A stretch of DNA of 14,135 nucleotides from an uncultured Pseudomonadota bacterium (GTDB lineage Bacteria; Pseudomonadota; Gammaproteobacteria; Burkholderiales; Casimicrobiaceae). The position numbers were made by a program, and so were the translations under genes. The stretch is taken from contig CALFEY010000422.1 of the NCBI GenBank assembly GCA_937958295.1, positions 1-14,135 on the forward strand, in the 5' to 3' direction. The notes under the pieces are model-generated. The model was not told the DNA's origin, did no database searches, and worked only from the letters and a program-made list of their open reading frames with translations. Each line of letters begins with the position of its first letter. Position 1 is the stretch's first letter. Shown piece after piece: positions 6,703 to 13,432 of this stretch.

Positions 6703-7439
6703 GCATCCACGAGCTGCCCGCTGTCGGCCTTCGTCTGCCCGGCGATGAGGTGTAGGTAGAGCGGCAGCAGCATGTCCACCGGCGGCAGCTGGGCCTTGTC
6801 CTCACCCGGATGCGTGCGCCCACGCAGCGGCGAGTGGATCGGACCCGGCACCACGGCATTCACGCGCAGGTGCTCGCGCGTGTCCCACTCGTCGGCGAGC
6901 TCCCGGGCGAGCGTTCCCACCCCTGCCTTGGACACGGCGTAGCCGCCCCAGTACGCCCGGGGCGTTTCGCCCCGATTGTCGAGAGTGAAGACCACGCTCG
7001 CATCGGCCGAGGCGGACAGGAGCGGCATCAGGGCGCGGGTCAGGCCCATCGGGGCCGCCACGTTCACGCGCAGGAGCGCGAGCCAGCTCTCGAAGCTCTG
7101 GTGCTCGATGGGGCCGAGCGAGCCCAGCAGCGCGGCCGTGTGCACCAGCGCGTCGAGGCGCTTCAGCTGCGCCATGAGGGCATGCGACACATTCGCAAAG
7201 TCCTCCGCGGACGCCGTGGCGAGGTCGAGCGGCAGGATCGTGGCTTCCGGATGACCCGCCGCCTCGATCTCGTCGTAGAGCGCCTCGAGCTTGCGCTGCG
7301 TCTTGCCGTGGAGCACCACGGTGGCCCCCGCCGCGGCGCACGCGCGTGCCAGCGCGGAGCCGAGGCCGCCGCTCGCGCCGGTGATGAACACCACGCGGCC
7401 CTGGAGGTCGGGCACGGGGAAGGGCGTAGGCGTGGGCAT
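6654..7439 (-). CDS. YciK-like short-chain dehydrogenase/reductase
   Basis: A 261-aa Rossmann-fold protein. The cofactor motif TGASGGLG spans residues 20-27, DLA near 70 follows the usual acidic position, VNVAAP supplies the structural Asn, and the active-site pair is Tyr167 and Lys171 (YAVSK), with a PG motif afterwards (VVPGPIHSPLRG). The end PLYLHLIAGQTKADSGQLVDAQ closely resembles E. coli YciK (PLYLWLMGD...TGMTFDAQ), as does the WGGYAVSK region. The position 13 residues before Tyr167, normally the catalytic Ser, is Asp154 (FTLDNRG). No substrate is known for this group. The ATG at 7439 lies 14 nt after the GarL-like gene stop, so the two are probably co-transcribed. The 3' end overlaps the opposing YgfX-like gene by 49 bp. 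Confidence 0.88.
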   Translation of the reverse strand: MPTPTPFPVPDLQGRVVFITGASGGLGSALARACAAAGATVVLHGKTQRKLEALYDEIEAAGHPEATILPLDLATASAEDFANVSHALMAQLKRLDALVHTAALLGSLGPIEHQSFESWLALLRVNVAAPMGLTRALMPLLSASADASVVFTLDNRGETPRAYWGGYAVSKAGVGTLARELADEWDTREHLRVNAVVPGPIHSPLRGRTHPGEDKAQLPPVDMLLPLYLHLIAGQTKADSGQLVDAQAWLAGASWATPLRA

Positions 7440-7453
7440 GCAGGCGAACGCTT

Positions 7454-8236
7454 TCAGGCGGACGGGCGGAAGCGGTCGCGCAACGCCTGCGTTCCCGCGC
7501 GCAGCACGCCAAGGTCGCTGCCCACGGCCACGAAGGTGGCGCCCCATTGCAGGTAGCGGCGGGCGTCGGCCTCCACCGGCGCGAGGATGCCGCCCGCCTT
7601 GCCGCACGCGCGCGCACGCTCGAGAATGTGTCGGATCGCCTCCTGCACGTGCGGGTGGGCCGGATTGCCGAGATGGCCCAGCGCCGCCGCGAGGTCGGAG
7701 GGGCCGGCGAATACGCCGTCCACACCGTCCACCGCAGCGATCGCCTCCACCGCATCGATGCCTGGTTGGCTTTCGATCTGCACCACCACGGCGATGCTCT
7801 CGTCGATGGCCGCGAAGAAGCCAGGCAGGGTGCCGAAGCGGTTTTGCCGCGTGGACACCGAAACCCCCCGGATACCGCCGGGCGGATAGCGCGTCGCGGC
7901 CACGGCGCGCTGCGCTTCCTCCGCCGATTCGACGAAGGGCACGAGCACGTTGTGGAAGCCGGCGTCGAGCAGCCGCTTGATCGCGACGGGATCGTTGGCG
8001 GGCGGCCGCACGACCGGCGCGCTGGCCGTGTCCTTGAGAGCGAGCAGTTGCGGGATCAGCGTGCCAACGTCATTGGGCGCGTGCTCGCAGTCGAGCAGCA
8101 GCCAATCGAAGCCCGCGAGGCCCAGCACTTCGGCGGTGACGGGGCTCGCGAGCGAGCACCAGCAGCCGATGAGCGTGTCGCGCGCCCGCAACCGCGTGCG
8201 GAACGTATTCGGGATCCCCCGGTAAGGCGTGGTCAC
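7454..8236 (-). CDS. garL: HpcH/HpaI aldolase, 5-keto-4-deoxy-D-glucarate aldolase-like
   Basis: A 260-aa class II (metal-dependent) aldolase; GarL splits 5-keto-4-deoxy-D-glucarate into pyruvate and tartronate semialdehyde. Along its whole length it resembles E. coli GarL: IGCWCSLASPVTAEVLGLAG, LLLDCEHAPND with catalytic-type His52, Arg77 in the VVR turn, RYPPGGIRGVSVS, QIES with metal ligand Glu155, FAGPSDLAAALGHLGN with metal ligand Asp181, GGILAPVEADARRYL and FVAVGSDLGV. The start is a GTG at 8236 without a clear Shine-Dalgarno sequence, and no better start lies downstream. It sits between an AraC-type regulator and an SDR on the same strand. No glucarate dehydratase or tartronate semialdehyde reductase gene is in the window, so the physiological substrate could be another 2-keto-3-deoxy acid. 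Family certain, gene name likely. Confidence 0.9.
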   Translation of the reverse strand: MTTPYRGIPNTFRTRLRARDTLIGCWCSLASPVTAEVLGLAGFDWLLLDCEHAPNDVGTLIPQLLALKDTASAPVVRPPANDPVAIKRLLDAGFHNVLVPFVESAEEAQRAVAATRYPPGGIRGVSVSTRQNRFGTLPGFFAAIDESIAVVVQIESQPGIDAVEAIAAVDGVDGVFAGPSDLAAALGHLGNPAHPHVQEAIRHILERARACGKAGGILAPVEADARRYLQWGATFVAVGSDLGVLRAGTQALRDRFRPSA

Positions 8237-8273
8237 GTATCAGGCGCGGCGGAGCGAACGAGGCGGGGCCGGC

Positions 8274-8282
8274 ATTATGACA
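8274..8282 (-). promoter_or_regulatory. candidate extended -10 promoter of the aldolase gene
   Basis: On the minus strand TGT is directly followed by CATAAT (5/6 to TATAAT), an extended -10 arrangement; no -35 is recognisable. It would start transcription near 8267 and leave a leader of about 30 nt to the GTG at 8236. It lies in the 126-bp gap after the AraC-type gene, so the aldolase-SDR pair could have its own, possibly activator-dependent, promoter. Confidence 0.35.
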
Positions 8283-8362
8283 TTCGGCAACCCAGGCACG
8301 AGTCGCGCGGTGCCCTCGACGTGTCCAGAACGTGCGCTTCGTGCCCTCGTTGCGCGCAAGCC

Positions 8363-9391
8363 CTAGATCCCGCAATGCCTGCGCCGCCACTGCTGCGGTG
8401 ATATGCCCGCCCAACGTGCGAACGCGCGGGCGAACGACGTGGGATCGGAATAGCCCAGGCGATCGGCGATGTCGGCCACTGGCGAATCGGACGATGCCAG
8501 CAGGCGGCGGGCTTCCTCGTGCCGGGCCTCGTCGAGAAGCTCGCGAAACGTCGTCCCGCGCTCGCCGAGGCGGCGCGCGAGCGTGCGCCTGTTGACGCCG
8601 AAGGCGGTGGCGGCATCGTCCACCGCGAAGCGGCCACCGGCGACGAGAGACCGCACCACCCGCCGGATACGGGCCTCGGCCGTTTCTCCGGTGCTCGCGA
8701 GCTCGCCGCGAATGCGCTCCGACAGCACGCTGCGAAGGTAAGGGTCGGCATTGGAGATGGGCCAGGCGAGCCAGCGTGCGTCGAAGGCGATCGCGTTTCT
8801 TTCGGCATCGAAGCGCACGGGAGCATCGAAGAAGCGCCGGAACCGTGACGTGTCGGCAGGGGCCGGGTAGAGGATCGACACGTGCAACAGGCGGAAGTCG
8901 CGGCCGCAGAGCTGGCGCATGATGTTCGCGGCGATCGCCAGCGCGCCGAACGTGACCTGTTCCGCGCCCGCGAGCTCGGGCTGCAAGACTTCGTAGCCCA
9001 GATGCGCCAGGACGCCGTCGTGTGCCACGACGGGAGTCGCGCCCTGGTCGTGCACGTACAAGAACGTCTCGAGCGCCGCCAGGCCGCGCGCCACCGTTTC
9101 CGAGTTGGCCACGAGATAGCCGACCGTGCCCAGCGAGCCGAGGCCGATGTCGGTGCACGCACGTAGTCCGAGATCGCCCAATCCCGTCCGCTCCGCCGCA
9201 AGCTTCACGAGTCGACATAGGGCCGCGAAGGGCACGACATGGTCCGGATCGCGAAACAGCCCGCTGGACAAGCCGACTTCACGGGTGAGGGCCTCGACGT
9301 CGTGGCCCAGCGACGACAGGAGCGGCAGGAGCGCAGCCGCGCCGCCAACACGGATGACGGGCGTTGGCTTGGCGCGTGGGCGTGGGGTCAA
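8363..9391 (-). CDS. AraC-family transcriptional regulator with arabinose-binding-like N-terminal domain
   Basis: About 342 aa. The N-terminal two-thirds (from VGGAAALLPLLSSLG to about residue 230) matches the pattern of the 'Arabinose_bd' AraC subgroup (OruR/MmsR-like): PLLSSLG near the start, FAALCRLVKLAAERTG, LGSLGTVGYLVANSETV, then the conserved FDAPVRFDAERNAIAFDARWL. The C-terminal AraC DNA-binding domain carries both helix-turn-helix units, FAVDDAATAFGVNRRTLARRL and ADIADRLGYSDPTSFARAFARW, ending SPQQWRRR. The start is uncertain: the only candidates are TTG codons at 9391 and 9445 (the latter gives 360 aa with a Pro/Arg-rich, non-conserved lead). It lies 126 nt upstream of the aldolase on the same strand and may regulate the aldolase-SDR pair. 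The effector is unknown. Confidence 0.88.
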   Translation of the reverse strand: MTPRPRAKPTPVIRVGGAAALLPLLSSLGHDVEALTREVGLSSGLFRDPDHVVPFAALCRLVKLAAERTGLGDLGLRACTDIGLGSLGTVGYLVANSETVARGLAALETFLYVHDQGATPVVAHDGVLAHLGYEVLQPELAGAEQVTFGALAIAANIMRQLCGRDFRLLHVSILYPAPADTSRFRRFFDAPVRFDAERNAIAFDARWLAWPISNADPYLRSVLSERIRGELASTGETAEARIRRVVRSLVAGGRFAVDDAATAFGVNRRTLARRLGERGTTFRELLDEARHEEARRLLASSDSPVADIADRLGYSDPTSFARAFARWAGISPQQWRRRHCGI

Positions 9392-9567
9392 GGACGGGCG
9401 ACGTGGGCGAGGCGGCCGTCCGGATTTTGCAGTGCAGTGTCCCAAGATGCAAGGAACTGGAAACGCGCGCCGTTCCTCATCGAGGGGGCCGTCGGTATTC
9501 TCCGGCGCGCCGAGGCTCGCACACTTCGCGTGCCGATCGCAACGAATCCGCTTTCGAGGGTCTGACG

Positions 9568-9888
9568 ATGAAAGTGCAACCGATGCTCACGCTCGCCGCG
9601 GCGCTCCTCGCCCTGACGGCATGTCAAACGACCCAGCAAGTGATGGACGCGTCCCAGCCGCAGGCGCTGTCGATCGCCCAGCGGCGTGCCCAGTTCGAGC
9701 TCAGCTGCCCGGCGGCCACCGTGCAGGTGCTCTCCCGGGAAGAAGTGCCCCCGGTGCTGCAGTTTCGCGGCACGCCGCGGCTGGAGTACACGATCGGCGC
9801 CAACGGCTGCGGCCAGCGCGGCACCTACCTCGTGATCTGCCCGGAGGACGGCAGCGGCTGCTTCGCCGCGGCGGGACGCCGGCAGTAG
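9568..9888 (+). CDS. small predicted lipoprotein, unknown function
   Basis: A 106-aa protein with a type II signal peptide: MK at the start, hydrophobic TLAAALLALTAC with the lipobox LTAC, Cys19 being the lipidated residue, then a polar TTQQ. Residues +2/+3 after the Cys are Q-T, compatible with the outer membrane. The mature part has four further cysteines, in SCPAA, NGCGQRGTYLVIC and GSGCF, and a beta-like stretch between; GCG.R.TYLV.C is a pattern I have seen in short uncharacterised betaproteobacterial lipoproteins. The ATG at 9568 has a GAGGG 8 nt upstream; the open frame extending upstream to 9364 is not supported. It is divergent from the AraC gene (gap 122-176 nt, depending on the TTG chosen) and 141 nt before the DUF1254 gene. 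I do not recognise a function. Confidence 0.82.
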   Translation: MKVQPMLTLAAALLALTACQTTQQVMDASQPQALSIAQRRAQFELSCPAATVQVLSREEVPPVLQFRGTPRLEYTIGANGCGQRGTYLVICPEDGSGCFAAAGRRQ

Positions 9889-9947
9889 GGCCACGGCGCC
9901 CAACGCCCGCGAACCTCGCTTCGCGCGCCGCCGGCAATGCGTTTCGA

Positions 9948-9981
9948 GTCGAGGCCCGGCGCCGGACCTCGCGGCCTCGAC
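9948..9981 (+). repeat. 9-bp perfect inverted repeat upstream of the DUF1254 gene
   Basis: Arms GTCGAGGCC (9948-9956) and GGCCTCGAC (9973-9981) enclose 16 nt that themselves contain the palindrome CCGGCGCCGG. No T tract follows. It lies 59 nt after the lipoprotein stop and 48 nt before the DUF1254 start, so it is either a factor-dependent 3' end of the lipoprotein message or a leader structure or operator of the next gene. The rest of this gap shows no convincing promoter. Confidence 0.5.
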
Positions 9982-10029
9982 CCAGAGCACCAGCACCACC
10001 CATCAAAACGTCCACAACAGGAGTCCCGC

Positions 10030-11451
10030 ATGAAGCTTCACCCTTCGCTTCGCGTCGCCGCCATCGCGGCGCTCGCGCTTTCCCCATTGGTTGCCGTGGC
10101 GCAGTCCCCCGCCGTCAAGGAGGCGGTGGACATCGCTACCGATGCCTACGTCTACGGCTACTCGCTCGTGACCACGGACGTCACCCGCATCCAGATGTCG
10201 AATGTCGCCGAAGCCAAGGCGCTTAGCGCACCGCTCAACCAGTTCGCGAATGTGCCCCGTTATCCTCCGGCGGACTATCGGGGCGTCTCGGCGCCGAACG
10301 CCGATACGCTGTACTCGGTGGCGTGGCTCGACCTGTCCGAACCGCAGGTCTTCAGCCACCCCGACATGGGCAAGCGCTACTTCCTGTTCCCGATGGTCGA
10401 CCTGTGGATGACGATCTTCGCGAGCCCGGGTACCCGGACGACAGGTCCGAAGGCAGGGCAGTTCCTCGTGACCGGCCCGGGTTGGAAAGGCACCGTGCCG
10501 AAGGGCATGCAGCACATCTCGTCGCCGACGCGCTATGTCGTCATCCTCGGGCGCACCTATGCCGATGGCACGGAGGCTGACTACAAGGCCGCGAACGCGC
10601 TTCAGGCACAGTACAAGATCACGCCGCTGTCTGCCTGGGGCAAGCCGTACACGCCCAAGGCGCAAACGGTGGATGCGAATCCAGGGATTTCGATGACCAA
10701 CAAGCCGCAGGAGGTGATCCTGGCGATGGGCACCGAGGGCTACTTCAATTGGCTTTCGAAGCGGATGTGCGAGGCGGCGCCGGCCTATGCCGCGGATGCT
10801 CCGATGCTGGCGCGGATGGCCAAGATCGGGATCGAGCCGTGCAAGCCCTTCTCGCTGGCCAAGCTCGACGCGGAGACGCAGGCGGCGCTGAAGGATCTCC
10901 CCGCGGCGGCGCTCAAGAAGATCGGCGCGAATCAGGAGAGCCTCGGGACCAAGGCCAACGGCTGGCTGATGACCAAGGGGCTCGGCACCTACGGCACCGA
11001 TTACATGAAGCGCGCCGTCGTGGCCGCCTTCGGCTGGCCCGCCAACCTCCAGGATGACGCGGTTTACCCCTACACCACGATCGACGCCAAGGGCGAGACG
11101 CTCACCGGCGCCAACAAGTACACGCTGACGTTCCCGAAGGGCAAGACCCCGCCGGTCAATGCGTTCTGGTCGATCACCATGTACGAGATCGACAAGGGCT
11201 GGTGGTTCGTTCCGAACCCCCTCAACAAGTTCACGGTCAGCCCACGCAACAATCTCAAGTACAACGCCGATGGCTCGCTGACGCTTTACTTCCAGGCGAC
11301 CTCCCCAGGCAAGGACAAGGAAGCCAACTGGTTGCCGGCGCCCAAGGGCGAGTTCATTCCGATGCTGCGGATGTACTGGCCGAAGGAAAAGGCACCGTCG
11401 GTGCTCGACGGGTCGTGGGTGCCTCCGCGCATCGAGAAGGCGGCAGGCTGA
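10030..11451 (+). CDS. exported DUF1254/DUF1214 domain protein
   Basis: A 473-aa protein with a Sec signal peptide (MKLHPSLRVAAIAALALSPL, cleavage after AVA at residue 24). The N-terminal DUF1254 domain (about 35-170) shows AYVYGYSLVTTDVTR, NQFANVPRYPPAD, APNADTLYSVAWLDLS and a PDMGKRYFLFPMVDLW block. The C-terminal DUF1214 domain (about 360-465) shows YTLTFPKGKTPPVNAFWSIT, MYEIDKGWWFVPNPLNKF, DGSLTLYFQ and NWLPAPKGEF.PMLRMYWP. Both domains commonly occur together in periplasmic proteins of unknown function. Two cysteines (in RMCEA and EPCKP) may form a disulfide. The ATG at 10030 has an excellent AGGAG 6 nt upstream; the frame upstream to 9937 is spurious. It is followed by strong hairpins and a terminator. 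Domain call very sure; biochemical role unknown. Confidence 0.93.
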   Translation: MKLHPSLRVAAIAALALSPLVAVAQSPAVKEAVDIATDAYVYGYSLVTTDVTRIQMSNVAEAKALSAPLNQFANVPRYPPADYRGVSAPNADTLYSVAWLDLSEPQVFSHPDMGKRYFLFPMVDLWMTIFASPGTRTTGPKAGQFLVTGPGWKGTVPKGMQHISSPTRYVVILGRTYADGTEADYKAANALQAQYKITPLSAWGKPYTPKAQTVDANPGISMTNKPQEVILAMGTEGYFNWLSKRMCEAAPAYAADAPMLARMAKIGIEPCKPFSLAKLDAETQAALKDLPAAALKKIGANQESLGTKANGWLMTKGLGTYGTDYMKRAVVAAFGWPANLQDDAVYPYTTIDAKGETLTGANKYTLTFPKGKTPPVNAFWSITMYEIDKGWWFVPNPLNKFTVSPRNNLKYNADGSLTLYFQATSPGKDKEANWLPAPKGEFIPMLRMYWPKEKAPSVLDGSWVPPRIEKAAG

Positions 11452-11466
11452 TACGAGGAGAGGCAA

Positions 11467-11495
11467 GCGTGCCCGGCGGGTGGCCGCCGGCACGC
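11467..11495 (+). other. strong 3' UTR hairpin after the DUF1254 gene
   Basis: A 12-bp stem with one bulged C: GCGTG (11467-11471) plus CCGGCGG (11473-11479) pairs with CCGCCGG (11484-11490) plus CACGC (11491-11495), loop GTGG. GAGAGG (11458-11463) and CCTCTC (11502-11507) can close it further. No T run follows, so it looks like an RNA-stabilising structure in front of the terminator. Confidence 0.5.
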
Positions 11496-11526
11496 ACACA
11501 TCCTCTCTCCGGTGGGGCAAAACGAA

Positions 11527-11562
11527 AGAGCCCGGCTTGCGGCCAGGCTCTGTTTCTTGCTT
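11527..11562. terminator. bidirectional intrinsic terminator (DUF1254 gene / tRNA operon)
   Basis: AGAGCC (11527-11532) pairs with GGCTCT (11546-11551) and GGC (11534-11536) with GCC (11542-11544) around TTGCG. On the plus strand one C/A mismatch remains and GTTTCTTGCTT follows. On the minus strand the mismatch becomes a G-U pair, giving a 10-bp stem followed by TTCGTTTT. It therefore serves the minus-strand tRNA transcript at least as well as the DUF1254 message. Confidence 0.7.
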
Positions 11563-11564
11563 AT

Positions 11565-11605
11565 CCCCGCGTTGTTTTCTAGACATTGTCTAGACACAGG
11601 CGGGG
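11565..11605. repeat. nested palindrome between terminator and tRNA-Glu
   Basis: An inner dyad, TCTAGAC (11578-11584) and GTCTAGA (11588-11594) around ATT, is enclosed by CCCCGC (11565-11570) and GCGGGG (11600-11605). TCTAGACA also occurs twice as a direct repeat. A second hairpin, GGGCC-ATC-GGCCC (11603-11615), shares bases with the outer arm, so the two folds exclude each other. It lies in the trailer of the minus-strand tRNA transcript. Confidence 0.5.
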
Positions 11606-11631
11606 CCATCGGCCCGACATTCTTGTTTTTA

Positions 11632-11707
11632 TGGCGTCCCCAGCGAGATTCGAACTCGCGTACCTACCGTGAAAGGGTAGTGTCCTAGGCCTCTAGACGA
11701 TGGGGAC
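11632..11707 (-). tRNA. tRNA-Glu (anticodon UUC)
   Basis: A 76-nt cloverleaf with encoded CCA (TGG at 11632-11634 on the plus strand). The acceptor arm GTCCCC.. pairs with ..GGGGAC, the D region reads TCGTCTAGAGGCCTAGGACA, the anticodon stem CTACC/GGTAG holds the loop CTTTCAC with UUC at 34-36, and the T arm GCGAG/CTCGC holds TTCGAAT. It is second in a two-tRNA unit, 48 nt after tRNA-Ala. Confidence 0.97.
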
Positions 11708-11755
11708 GCGGCCTGCGTCTTCTTTCGCTGCTTGCGGCTGGCGCCGCCATTCGAG

Positions 11756-11831
<76 letters not shown>

Positions 11832-11845
11832 ACGGCGAATTCGAG

Positions 11846-11874
11846 AGTATAGCGCGGCCCGCAAATCATGGCAA
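11846..11874 (-). promoter_or_regulatory. sigma-70 promoter of the tRNA-Ala/tRNA-Glu operon
   Basis: On the minus strand TTGCCA (11869-11874, 5/6 to consensus) and TATACT (11846-11851, 5/6) are spaced by exactly 17 bp. Transcription would begin near 11839, about 8 nt before the mature tRNA-Ala 5' end. This is the best promoter match in the window. Confidence 0.8.
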
Positions 11875-12043
11875 TTCGGACGGGCGAGTTTGGGGTGAGA
11901 TCCCCGTCGTTCGGGCGGTCGTGACGGACGCACGCCGACAGCCGCGCGCGGCTTGGTCTGCTGCCGCCGAAGGAGGCCGGTCGATAGGGTGGCACCATCC
12001 GATCGCCTCGACTTCCGAGCCGGTCCTTTTCCTGGAGACGTCC

Positions 12044-12337
12044 ATGATCCACCTGGAGCCCGGCGTGTACGTGCGGGTACAACAGCTCGACGGCAAGGCG
12101 CACCCCTTGCCTCTCGACAGCGGCTTCAACCGTGCCACCGCTTATCGCGCGCTCGGGCTGTACAGTCCGTCCGAGACGAGCGAGTGCTACTTCGTGCTCG
12201 CCAACGATCGCGACGAGACGTGGTTCATCAGCAACCGGCACCTGCGCATCGTAGGCACCTTCCCCGGACGCCATGAATTGCGCTTTGGGCTCGACACGCC
12301 CGCCGCCCCGGTGCCCTTGCGCGACATGGCGGCGTAG
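12044..12337 (+). CDS. conserved hypothetical protein, 97 aa
   Basis: A small soluble protein without signal peptide or membrane segment, starting MIHLEPGVYVRVQQLDGK. The core FNRATAYRALGLYSPSETSE then CYFVLANDRDETWFISNRHL and LRFGLDTP resembles short uncharacterised betaproteobacterial proteins I have seen; no Pfam name comes to mind. The beta-rich core with YFVLANDRDETWFIS looks like a small beta-barrel. The ATG at 12044 has GGAG 7 nt upstream; the longer frame from 11921 is low-complexity and overlaps the region upstream of the tRNA promoter. It is divergent from the tRNA operon and 58 nt before the APH-like kinase gene. The 212-bp gap before it holds the tRNA promoter and no other gene that I can support. 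Confidence 0.82.
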   Translation: MIHLEPGVYVRVQQLDGKAHPLPLDSGFNRATAYRALGLYSPSETSECYFVLANDRDETWFISNRHLRIVGTFPGRHELRFGLDTPAAPVPLRDMAA

Positions 12338-12395
12338 CGCGGGGCGGTTTATCGCGCGGCGCGCGGCGCGCGGGCGATGGCTTAAAGTCTCGTCC

Positions 12396-13412
12396 ATGCA
12401 AAACGAGCACGCGTTGGGCGAGTACCTCCGGACGGAGCTTCCCGCAGCGACCGGCCCCCTGGTCATCGAGGCGCTGGCCGGCGGGCAGTCCAATCCCACG
12501 TATCGGTTGCGCTGGGGTGAGCACGCGTACGTCCTGCGCAAGCAGCCGGAAGGCGAGCTCCTGCCCTCGGCGCACGCGGTCGATCGCGAGTACCGCGTGA
12601 TGACGGCGCTTGCCGGCACGGACGTGCCGGTGCCGCGCACCTATTGCTATTGCGACGATCGCAGCCTCGTGGGCACGCCCTTCTTCGTGATGGAGTTTGC
12701 CGCCGGCCGCCAGTTCTGGAATCCCGCGTTGCCGGAGCTCCCGGCCGCGCAGCGCACGGCGTTGTGGGACGACATCAACCGCGTGCTCGCGGCCCTGCAC
12801 CGCGTGGATTACGCCGCCATCGGCCTCGCCGACTACGGTCGTCCGGGCAACTACTTCGAGCGGCAAGTGGCGCGCTGGACGAAGCAATACCGCGCCGCGG
12901 AGACCCTCACCATCGACTCGATGGACCGACTGATCGAGTGGCTTCCGCAGCACGTCCTGGCGAGCGAGGAGAGCGCCATCGTTCATGGCGACTTCCGCAT
13001 CGACAACCTCATCGTGCATCCCACCGAGCCGCGGGTGATCGCGATCCTCGACTGGGAGCTCTCCACGCTCGGACATCCGCTGGCCGACCTCTCGTATCAC
13101 GTGATGGCGTGGCGGCTCACCCAGGACCAATTCCGGGGCATGGGCGGCCACGACTTCCGCGCGCTCGGTATTCCCACCGAAGAGGAATACGTGGCGACAT
13201 ACTGCCGGCGCACGGGGCGGGCGGCCATCGATCCGGTGGCGTGGGAATTCTGCGTGGCCTTCAGCATGTTCCGGCTGGCGGCGATCCTGCAGGGCATCGC
13301 CAAGCGCGCGCAGCTTGGCAACTCCGCCGACCGCAACGCCGCCGAAGTAGGCGCCCGGGCGCGCACCATCGCCGATGTCGCCTGGGGCCAGGTCCAGCGC
13401 CTGGGCGGTTGA
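12396..13412 (+). CDS. APH-fold phosphotransferase (ACAD10/11- and LvaA-like)
   Basis: A 338-aa cytosolic kinase-fold protein. Visible motifs: GGQSNPTYRL (about 29-38, nucleotide-binding loop), YVLRKQPEG with the ATP-binding Lys, FFVMEFAAGR hinge, VHGDFRIDNL (His197, catalytic Asp199, Asn204) and ILDWELSTLGHPLADL (metal ligand Asp219). The phrase LRKQP.G.LLPSAHAV.REYRV and the end DVAWGQ are characteristic of the phosphotransferases found fused to or beside acyl-CoA dehydrogenases (human ACAD10/11, bacterial FadE36-type, Pseudomonas LvaA). Those studied phosphorylate the 4-hydroxy group of hydroxyacyl-CoAs; this is not a drug-resistance enzyme by type. No acyl-CoA dehydrogenase is visible downstream, so the partner is missing or elsewhere. 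The ATG at 12396 precedes the conserved part; the upstream extension to 12273 overlaps the previous gene. Confidence 0.9.
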   Translation: MQNEHALGEYLRTELPAATGPLVIEALAGGQSNPTYRLRWGEHAYVLRKQPEGELLPSAHAVDREYRVMTALAGTDVPVPRTYCYCDDRSLVGTPFFVMEFAAGRQFWNPALPELPAAQRTALWDDINRVLAALHRVDYAAIGLADYGRPGNYFERQVARWTKQYRAAETLTIDSMDRLIEWLPQHVLASEESAIVHGDFRIDNLIVHPTEPRVIAILDWELSTLGHPLADLSYHVMAWRLTQDQFRGMGGHDFRALGIPTEEEYVATYCRRTGRAAIDPVAWEFCVAFSMFRLAAILQGIAKRAQLGNSADRNAAEVGARARTIADVAWGQVQRLGG

Positions 13413-13432
13413 GACTGTCCGAAGTGTCAGGT

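Noticed and set aside
10003..11586. A 527-codon open frame antisense to the DUF1254 gene, running through the hairpins and terminator
   Set aside because: Arg/Leu/Gly-rich composition, no motif, and it reads through an intrinsic terminator; the plus strand has a signal peptide, ribosome site and two known domains.
12361..12386. GC-alternating run between the 97-aa gene and the kinase gene, considered as a repeat or Z-DNA-like element
   Set aside because: It is a short run of CG dinucleotides in a GC-rich genome, without clear unit periodicity.
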